Origin: Candidatus Omnitrophota bacterium
GTDB lineage: Bacteria; Omnitrophota; Gorgyraeia; B26-G9
Direction of reading: 5' to 3'
Assembly (NCBI GenBank): GCA_022013205.1
Contig: JAKLQT010000227.1
Coordinates: 1-33,506 of the forward strand
Length of the DNA: 33,506 bases
Shown: piece by piece, positions 16,671-23,226 of the stretch
How the letters are laid out: every line of letters begins with the position of its first letter
Numbering within the stretch: the first letter of the stretch is position 1
Notes under the pieces: generated by a model
What the model saw: the letters and a program-made list of their open reading frames with translations, nothing else
What the model was told of the DNA's origin: nothing
Databases searched by the model: none
Translations under genes and position numbers: made by a program

Positions 16671-18374
16671 ATGAAAAACAAGCCAAGTGAGAAAAATAAT
16701 TATTTCATTTTATTGATCGTACTGCTTTGCTTTCATTTAGCAGTCAACCTTTTGTTTTTTAAAGGCAATCCTTTACCTGAAGGCAAGGATAGTTACGCGC
16801 ACGCGAGTACCTTTAATAATTTTCTGCAGATAGCAAAAACAGGCGCGAAGCATCCGTTTTATATAGCCGATAAAGGGATCCTATACAATCTGATCTTCAT
16901 ATCATTTGATTATCCTCCGCTGTTTTACTTTGTGGCTTATCTGCTTAAATCTCTTTTATCCATGATTTATATTAATGCCGCTTTATTTACTGCCAGCTTA
17001 TTTTTTATCATTTTGATTGTAAGTGTTTACAAAATCGGGTTGCATATAAACAAAAATACAGGGATCCTGGCGGCTTTTGCCTGCAGTTTCTATCCGATTG
17101 TTCATCTTTCCTCCAGGCATTTTAACCTTGAACTTGCAACCGCCGCGATGGTTGCCTTGACTATCTGGTTGCTTATCGAAACAGATCTCTTTAAAAATCT
17201 GTTCTTTAGCGTTTGTCTGGGGATAAGCCTTGGCCTGGGCATGCTTACGAAACAGATATTTATTGTTTTCGTAACAGCACCGTGTTTGTTTTATGCCGCT
17301 TATTCCCTGAAGCGTGTATGTGAGAATAAGCGTGGCCGTAGATTAAAAGTCAAAAACATGTTCATTGCTGTGAGTATCGGGGTTGTTTTAAGCGCGATTT
17401 TTTATTGGAATAATCTTGTTTATGAAGGTATTGCCGCCAGGGCCGGTTTTGTCGGGGCAGTTGCGGGTGAAAGTATCCTTTCATTAAAGCATATGCTTTA
17501 TTATCCGTTTTCCCTCTATCAGACCATCGGCCTGTTTTTTCTGCTGGTATTTTTTATCGGGCTTATCAATTTGCCCAAAGCCGGGTATTTATACATGTCC
17601 TTGTTTTTAATATGGCTGTTATTCCCAATTGTTTTTTTGAGCTTTTTCACCCTTAAGTATGCTGAGTACACAATTTCCGTATTGCCTGCTATAGCCCTGA
17701 TCACCGCGGCCGGGATTTCCGCTCTGCGGAGAAGGCGTACGCGTAACGGCTTGATAATGGTTATTTTTATTTTTAGCTTTGTGTTGTATTATCAAATTAT
17801 TTGCGGCAATAGGCGGTTATTTTATTCCAGCTGGGATATTGATAAACAGTACATATTTATGGCTCTTAAACTGCCGGATGCCGCGAATGGGGATAATCTT
17901 TTAGTTCAGGACGTAATCAAGGAAATCGGCAATAGCAATAAAACTATCGGTATCTGCTACGATAATACAGATCTCTTTTTCCCGACGTTTTTGATGAAAA
18001 GAATTTTTTCATATACAAAGATGAACTCATCAATCGTTGATTTTTCTTTTAACACGGCAGTATTTTTTAAAAATATTAATAACTTTGATATGCTAATCTA
18101 TGTGACACGTTCTAAAAATCATTGGTTAACAAGACAATCATTTTATGAATTCATAAAGAAGCTTAATGAAAACTGTAACATCAGGATTGCCTTTAGCGAT
18201 AAGTTTGCGGATGATTACGCTTATGCTGACAGGAAACGGATTTCTATAGCGGCTAATTTAGCTAAAAAACTGATAAATGGAAAAAAGGAATATGGCCTAT
18301 ATTGTTATATGCGATTTTTGAATGAGAATACCGCGTCTTATGAACATGTGTATTTTTATCAAAGGAAAGACTGA
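16671..18374 (+). CDS. Multi-pass GT-C (GT39/ArnT-like) membrane glycosyltransferase
   Basis: 567 aa, starting one base after the previous stop. It has about ten hydrophobic segments from residue 11 to about 375, then a soluble C-terminal region of about 190 residues presumed extracytoplasmic. After the first membrane segment a loop with PLPEGKDSYAHA carries an acidic residue where GT-C enzymes keep their catalytic Asp. Such proteins take sugar from a polyprenyl phosphate donor outside the cytoplasm, which fits the GT2 at 13283. It is less similar to the three GT-C-like proteins at 20154-25945 than those are to each other. Donor and acceptor unknown. Confidence 0.85.
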   Translation: MKNKPSEKNNYFILLIVLLCFHLAVNLLFFKGNPLPEGKDSYAHASTFNNFLQIAKTGAKHPFYIADKGILYNLIFISFDYPPLFYFVAYLLKSLLSMIYINAALFTASLFFIILIVSVYKIGLHINKNTGILAAFACSFYPIVHLSSRHFNLELATAAMVALTIWLLIETDLFKNLFFSVCLGISLGLGMLTKQIFIVFVTAPCLFYAAYSLKRVCENKRGRRLKVKNMFIAVSIGVVLSAIFYWNNLVYEGIAARAGFVGAVAGESILSLKHMLYYPFSLYQTIGLFFLLVFFIGLINLPKAGYLYMSLFLIWLLFPIVFLSFFTLKYAEYTISVLPAIALITAAGISALRRRRTRNGLIMVIFIFSFVLYYQIICGNRRLFYSSWDIDKQYIFMALKLPDAANGDNLLVQDVIKEIGNSNKTIGICYDNTDLFFPTFLMKRIFSYTKMNSSIVDFSFNTAVFFKNINNFDMLIYVTRSKNHWLTRQSFYEFIKKLNENCNIRIAFSDKFADDYAYADRKRISIAANLAKKLINGKKEYGLYCYMRFLNENTASYEHVYFYQRKD

Positions 18375-18376
18375 AA

Positions 18377-19438
18377 ATGCTAAGGGGTATCTATTCACAA
18401 ATTAATAATTTATACGCCTTCAATAAGCTGTTTTCGCCCAAACAAATAATAAATAGGATATTTAATTATCCGCTGACAATTAATATGCTGATTACTCAAG
18501 AATGTAATCTGAAATGCCGTATTTGTTCGGCAAAGTACATGATGCGCGATAATGCCAGGCTCAGCATGCCGGAGATTGAAAAGTTTATCAAAAAGATTGC
18601 CGATTTTAACCCGAGTATTTTTATTGGAGGGGGAGAGCCTTTTATGAGAGGCGATATCTTTGATATTTTTAAAGTGATAAAAAAAAATAATCTGCGTTTT
18701 GGGGTTGTTACTAACGGTGTTTTGATTGAGGAGGATAAAATTAATACGCTTTTAACTGTTCAGCCGCAGGTAATGATTTTTTCTGTTTACGGCCCTCGAA
18801 AACTGCATGAAGACGTTGTCGGGCAGAAAGGGGCATTTAACCGGCTGAGTGAGAATATCAAGTATTTAAACGCGAAAAGGAAAAACATGCGTTTGATCTT
18901 AAATTGCGTAATAGGCGAAGAAAATTATCAGTACCTTGAGGAAATGGTAGTCCTGGGCCGGAAAATGGGTGTTGATTTCGTCAGATTTGAACATCTGATT
19001 TTTCTCAGCAATAAGGAATACGATAATCATATGGAAGTAAGCTCTGAAATATTTCCTCGGCATATGTGTGAGCTGGCGACTTATATCAAGGAGATCGACA
19101 GTGCCGAAATAGGCCGGACACTGGAGAAGACAATACCGTATTTGCGTAAAAAATATAAGAAATTTGTTCTGTTTAAACCATATCTTAATTCCCGGGAATT
19201 GTCTTTATGGTACAAAAGTGATTTTTTCTTAAAGCGCAGGTGTTTTTTTACGCAGCATTCTCTGTTCATCAAACCGAATGGAGATATAGTCCCATGCCAG
19301 TTTTTTAATAATTTTGTGCTTGGCAATATCCTGAAAGATGATCTTATTCGGGTTTGGAGGTCGCCAGAGAGGAGATCATTCAGCAGGCTGCTTAATAAGC
19401 GCCTTTTACCCGGGTGTATGCGGTGCTGTAAGTTGTAG
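18377..19438 (+). CDS. Radical SAM protein with SPASM-like C-terminus
   Basis: 353 aa, two bases after the previous stop, with AAAGGA ten bases before the ATG. CxxxCxxC is at C43, C47 and C50 (CNLKCRIC), followed by GGGEPFMRGDIF. The tail reads CFF...KPNGDIVPCQF, VLGNI, IRVW and CMRCC, a clear SPASM-like pattern able to hold an auxiliary cluster. It is not one of the tandem trio at the left edge: the length is similar but the middle section differs. A 159-base repeat-rich gap follows. Substrate unknown. Confidence 0.92.
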   Translation: MLRGIYSQINNLYAFNKLFSPKQIINRIFNYPLTINMLITQECNLKCRICSAKYMMRDNARLSMPEIEKFIKKIADFNPSIFIGGGEPFMRGDIFDIFKVIKKNNLRFGVVTNGVLIEEDKINTLLTVQPQVMIFSVYGPRKLHEDVVGQKGAFNRLSENIKYLNAKRKNMRLILNCVIGEENYQYLEEMVVLGRKMGVDFVRFEHLIFLSNKEYDNHMEVSSEIFPRHMCELATYIKEIDSAEIGRTLEKTIPYLRKKYKKFVLFKPYLNSRELSLWYKSDFFLKRRCFFTQHSLFIKPNGDIVPCQFFNNFVLGNILKDDLIRVWRSPERRSFSRLLNKRLLPGCMRCCKL

Positions 19439-19444
19439 GAAAAC

Positions 19445-19569
19445 AGCGAATAGCGGATAGGAAATTCAGTTATAAAGTTGTAACGTCATAAAGTAACAAG
19501 TGAAAACGGATTGTCCACAGAAGGTAGGAATTAGTAACTAATATTAACCATTAGTAACCAATTGTAACC
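19445..19569. repeat. Repeat-rich intergenic spacer
   Basis: Short degenerate repeats fill most of the 159-base gap at 19439-19597. AGCGAAT and AGCGGAT heptamers run at 19445-19458. ATAAAGT occurs at 19472 and 19488 with GTAAC close behind each. ATTAGTAAC occurs at 19530 and 19550, followed by related TTAACC and TTGTAACC units. It is similar in kind, not in sequence, to the spacer at 12004. No promoter or terminator is evident. Confidence 0.6.
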
Positions 19570-19597
19570 GTGAAAAAGAAAAGAGTTAGGGTGAGCC

Positions 19598-20143
19598 ATG
19601 CTGCTGGATAAGAGTTATAGTAATTTAAAAAAGATTTTATTGGAAAATATGTGTCTGTCTGAGGGCTCAAGAGTTTTAGATATTGGCTGCGGGGTGAGGG
19701 GTAATGTTTACGGGATTGATCCAAAGGCATATGTAGGAATAGATAATCAAGGTATTTTTATTAAGCATCTTAAAGAAAGTCAATCAGGAATATACCATGT
19801 TATGGAGGCGGGAAACCTGAAGTTTGATGATAAATGTTTTGATTATATTATTAGTGTGAGCTTATTGCATCATTTGTCCGCAGTTGAACTGAAAGACGCG
19901 ATGAGTGAGGTCAAAAGGGTATTGAAAAAAGAGGGGAAAGTAATAGTTGCTGACGGGGTGTATCCGGAATCTAAATTTAATCTTGCCGGATGGCTGATAC
20001 GGTTTTTTGACAAAGGCCGGTATGTCAGGTGCAAACATAGCTTAAGGGAGTTGCTTACAGGATATTTTTATATAGAGAAAGAGTATTACCTTGTGGATAA
20101 AATATTCGCGTACAGTTTATTTGTTATGAGTATTAAGGAATAA
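19598..20143 (+). CDS. Class I SAM-dependent methyltransferase
   Basis: 181 aa. The SAM-binding motif is VLDIGCG (residues 26-32), the acidic residue after beta-2 falls in VGIDNQG, and SLLHHLSAVELKDAMSEVKRVLKKEGKVIVAD gives the usual later motifs of the Methyltransf_11 type. It is short for the family and has few extra elements. It would methylate a small molecule or lipid/sugar intermediate from the neighbouring pathway; the acceptor is not readable. Confidence 0.9.
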   Translation: MLLDKSYSNLKKILLENMCLSEGSRVLDIGCGVRGNVYGIDPKAYVGIDNQGIFIKHLKESQSGIYHVMEAGNLKFDDKCFDYIISVSLLHHLSAVELKDAMSEVKRVLKKEGKVIVADGVYPESKFNLAGWLIRFFDKGRYVRCKHSLRELLTGYFYIEKEYYLVDKIFAYSLFVMSIKE

Positions 20144-20153
20144 AACCGGAAAA

Positions 20154-21560
20154 GTGCTGATGCTTAATAAACAGGGTAGAAAACAAATAATTTACTGGGT
20201 TATCTTAGGATGTGCTGTTTTTATGCGTATTATTGCTTTTGCGGGCTCCGATAACTTTCATGGTATTGCCGCAGGCAAAATCATGGAGGCGCGGCGAATC
20301 CTAGAGCATCCTAATGAACTGACTGCATGGATAGTGCCGGCGCATGGCCCTGCGCATCTTTACCTGGTAGCTTTAGGCCTTAAGACCAGTAATAATCATT
20401 ATAATAGCGCGTGTATTTTAAGTTTATTGTTCGGGATAGGAGTATTGCTGCCCTATACACTATTCGTTAAAACAGCGTTTGACGATAAAACTGCTATTTG
20501 CAGTTCTTTTATTGTCGCGTTTTTCCCACTGCATGTTGTATACAGTGTGCTATCGACTGCTGAGACAATGTTTCTTTTCTTTCTTTTTAGCGGATTATTT
20601 TTTTTCGTCAAGGAAAAGAAAAACGGACGTTTAATTGATTTGTTTCTTTCCGCTTTATTTCTCTCAATATCAACAGTTTGCCGGTTTGAAGGCGGATTGT
20701 TTATTATTATAGTTACATTACTGCTTGCGAGAAATCTAAAGAAAGCTGTTTTTTTTATGCTGGTTTCCTCGGTTTTGCCTATTGCCTGGATGTGGGGCAA
20801 CTACCTTGTAAGCGGTAATTTTATGCAATTTTTGTTTGCCAGCGATAATATAGTTAAAACTGAGTTTCATTTTCAACGTTCTTTGGGTATACATTTAGGA
20901 TGTTTTGAAAAATTTTTTTATTGGATATTTATACTGAAAAGCTATTTTAGCTGGCCTGTTTTTGCGGTAGCTTGTTGGGGGTTTATAGAATATGGATTCA
21001 GAAAAAAATATCGGGATGCCGGATTGATTTTTTTGAGCACACTGGTTTTTTTTAGTTACAAGACTTTAGCCGAGGAATTGGCAATGCAGCCGCGTTATGG
21101 CATGAGTTTAGGGTTATTGTTTTTGCCTTTTTTTTCATTGAAGCTTATTGAAATATTAAAACAAGTAAAAAAAAGAAGCCGCATTATTATCTTAATAGGT
21201 TTTATCCTATATGTAATTTTTCGTTGCGCTTATCTTCAAATATATATGTTACCGCGGGCCCCTTATTGGATTAAGCAGACAGCATTATTTTTGCGGCATA
21301 ATGTAAAGGACGGCCAGACTATATATATAGAAACGGATGAGGATAATATCAAAGCGCCTTTAAAAATATACACTCGATTAAAACCAGAGCAGTTTATAGA
21401 TTATAATCCATTTGCTCAGGATGTTGAGCTTTTAAATGAAAATGGGTTAAAAAAGCTAAAATTCATAGTATTAATTTCCCAAAGGAAATTAAAAAATTTG
21501 AAAGAGGTTTTTCGTATCAATAGTTGTAAAATCTATGATCTTGAAAATTATGAAAAATGA
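20154..21560 (+). CDS. Multi-pass GT-C (GT39-like) membrane protein, paralogue 1 of 3
   Basis: 468 aa from GTG 20154; ATG 20160 in the same frame is equally possible. The first membrane segment is followed by SDNFHG, whose Asp matches the GT-C catalytic position. About nine more hydrophobic segments and a short soluble tail follow. The motif FPLHVVYSVLSTAET is matched in the next two genes (YSEHVVYSVIATSET and YPEHIVNSVITMPDA), so the three arose by duplication. It lacks the palindromic insertion found in the other two. Probably transfers sugar from a lipid carrier outside the membrane. Confidence 0.87.
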   Translation: MLMLNKQGRKQIIYWVILGCAVFMRIIAFAGSDNFHGIAAGKIMEARRILEHPNELTAWIVPAHGPAHLYLVALGLKTSNNHYNSACILSLLFGIGVLLPYTLFVKTAFDDKTAICSSFIVAFFPLHVVYSVLSTAETMFLFFLFSGLFFFVKEKKNGRLIDLFLSALFLSISTVCRFEGGLFIIIVTLLLARNLKKAVFFMLVSSVLPIAWMWGNYLVSGNFMQFLFASDNIVKTEFHFQRSLGIHLGCFEKFFYWIFILKSYFSWPVFAVACWGFIEYGFRKKYRDAGLIFLSTLVFFSYKTLAEELAMQPRYGMSLGLLFLPFFSLKLIEILKQVKKRSRIIILIGFILYVIFRCAYLQIYMLPRAPYWIKQTALFLRHNVKDGQTIYIETDEDNIKAPLKIYTRLKPEQFIDYNPFAQDVELLNENGLKKLKFIVLISQRKLKNLKEVFRINSCKIYDLENYEK

Positions 21561-23226
21561 TGAGATATTAAAACCCCGGAAGAAGCTTAAAAAAATAGCT
21601 GTGATTGTTCTAATACTTTGCTTGGCCTTTTGCCTTAGATTATGGCTGCTTGTCAATACAGATGATTTTCATGGCGTTTCTAACGGAAGGATCATTAGGG
21701 CTCAATTGATTCTTAAAAACGATTTACCCAGAGGAGAATGGTATTCACCTGTGCATCCGCCGGTTCATCTGCTGCTTTTGATGGGGGGAATAAAGGCATT
21801 TAATAACCCGGTTGTTATATCGCGAGTAATAAGCCTGATCTTCGGGGTTTTACTTCTTTTGCCGTTTTATTATTGCGTTAAATTTTTGTTTGATGAGCAG
21901 GCCGCTGTGTTTTCAATGCTTGCTGTGTCCCTGTATTCAGAGCATGTTGTTTATAGCGTTATTGCCACCTCAGAAACCTGTTTTCATTTTTTTCTCTTTT
22001 TATCCCTATTTCTGCTTTTGTCATCTTTTGGGAAGAAATCCGCAAAATACCTGCTGAGTTCGGCTTTGTGTCTTGGAGCGGCAAGTTTGTGCCGTTATGA
22101 GGGGCTTCTATTTATACCTTTGTTCGCTTTTGCGCTCAAGAAAGACCTGAAGCACTGCGCGCTGTTTGCGGCAGCGGCATTAATAGCCCCAGTAATATGG
22201 ATGTTTATAAATTTTACGTATAGCGGGGATCCTCTGCAGTTTATAAATACAAATGATTTTACTGTGCCTTTACAGTTTGGCTGGATCCGCGCTCAGGGGC
22301 AGGACATGGGTATACTTAGAAAAGCCATGTTCTGGCCGAAGTCTTTAATAGATACCCTCGGTTACGGGGTGTTCTTTTTTGGTATCGCAGGGATAGCATA
22401 TAGTCTTTTCAAAAAAGAGAGAATGTTTATGGCCCTGTTGTTTTGTTTCTTAATAGTTGTTTTTATTTTTAGAACAATTGAGGAAAAATTATATGTGCAG
22501 GAGCGCTATGCTATTACTATCGGCCTTTTGCTTATCCCGTATAGTATTTTTATTATTAGCAAGATCATAGCAAGTTTAAGAAAACATAACCTGAAAGTCA
22601 CTGGAATTATGACTTTACTGCTTATCGCGAGCATGATACCATCTCTGAAGCAGAGAATCCTGGCCGCGCCGCTTTACGCGCCTTTATTTGCCAAACAAAC
22701 GGCCGCTTATATGCGCGAGAACATAAAAGAAGGGGATAATATAATCCTTGACCATTGCGGAGATGAAAAATATAGAGAACCGATCAAGGTTTTAAGCGGT
22801 ATAAACCCAAAACAATTCGTATTAATGCCGTACCTCGTCCCTTGTGACGGGCAGTGGCTGGCAGACAGAGAAATGTTTTTTAACGTACTTAAAGAGGCAA
22901 AAGTAAATATTTTAATATACTCTCCCAGGGGGGATCTGAAGGATATTCTTAATTTAGAGGAAAGAGGGGAGCAGGCTATTATCGGCGATTTTAAATTTAG
23001 CCTGCTTTATCCCGCATGCTTTGAAACCCCCGGCTTTAAAACCGGGGATGAAAGCAAATCTGCGGGATTCCCCTTAGAAACTCCGGGCTTTCCCCGTGGA
23101 ATGCAAAGCATTCCCGGGACTAAGTCCTCGAAATTTCTGCAAAATTTCAGAGGGAGCCCGGATGAGCTTCATTCCGGAAAACCGTATTTTATATACAGCG
23201 TGGAAAGGATTGGCAATGAGAAGTAA
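21535..23226 (+). CDS. Multi-pass GT-C (GT39-like) membrane protein, paralogue 2 of 3, with palindromic insertion
   Basis: 563 aa from ATG 21535, overlapping the previous gene by 26 bases; ATG 21550 is an alternative, and neither has a clear ribosome site. TDDFHG after the first membrane segment carries the expected acidic residues, followed by WYSPVHPPVH and YSEHVVYSVIATSET. About ten membrane segments end near residue 370, then an extracytoplasmic soluble domain. From residue 492 a palindromic repeat adds about 57 low-complexity residues, just before the C-terminal FIYSVE, whose counterpart in paralogue 1 is the IYDLENYE end. The insertion keeps the frame open and is probably tolerated as a surface loop. 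Confidence 0.86.
   Translation: MILKIMKNDEILKPRKKLKKIAVIVLILCLAFCLRLWLLVNTDDFHGVSNGRIIRAQLILKNDLPRGEWYSPVHPPVHLLLLMGGIKAFNNPVVISRVISLIFGVLLLLPFYYCVKFLFDEQAAVFSMLAVSLYSEHVVYSVIATSETCFHFFLFLSLFLLLSSFGKKSAKYLLSSALCLGAASLCRYEGLLFIPLFAFALKKDLKHCALFAAAALIAPVIWMFINFTYSGDPLQFINTNDFTVPLQFGWIRAQGQDMGILRKAMFWPKSLIDTLGYGVFFFGIAGIAYSLFKKERMFMALLFCFLIVVFIFRTIEEKLYVQERYAITIGLLLIPYSIFIISKIIASLRKHNLKVTGIMTLLLIASMIPSLKQRILAAPLYAPLFAKQTAAYMRENIKEGDNIILDHCGDEKYREPIKVLSGINPKQFVLMPYLVPCDGQWLADREMFFNVLKEAKVNILIYSPRGDLKDILNLEERGEQAIIGDFKFSLLYPACFETPGFKTGDESKSAGFPLETPGFPRGMQSIPGTKSSKFLQNFRGSPDELHSGKPYFIYSVERIGNEK
23008..23177. repeat. In-gene palindromic element, long copy
   Basis: About 170 bases sharing its start (TATCCCGCATGCTTTGAAAC) and end (GAGCTTCATT) with the copy at 25541. 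Hairpins: CCCCGG/CCGGGG (23028-23047), CGGG/CCCG (23084-23096), GAATGC-AAA-GCATTC (23099-23113) and GAAATTT-CTGCA-AAATTTC (23130-23148). The last two lie in about 60 bases missing from the other copy. It is read as YPACFETPGFKTGDESKSAG in the host gene. It resembles in style the Rickettsia palindromic elements; relation to them is not claimed. Confidence 0.85.

Noticed and set aside
23008-23177. Rho-independent terminator hairpins
   Set aside because: The hairpins lie inside an open coding frame, lack a following T-run, and the second copy shows they belong to a repeated element.
23096-23215. Longer start for the aminotransferase fusion
   Set aside because: These 40 codons run mostly through the palindromic element in a frame that differs from its frame in the upstream gene; ATG 23216 has an AAAGGA upstream and leads directly into the aminotransferase fold.
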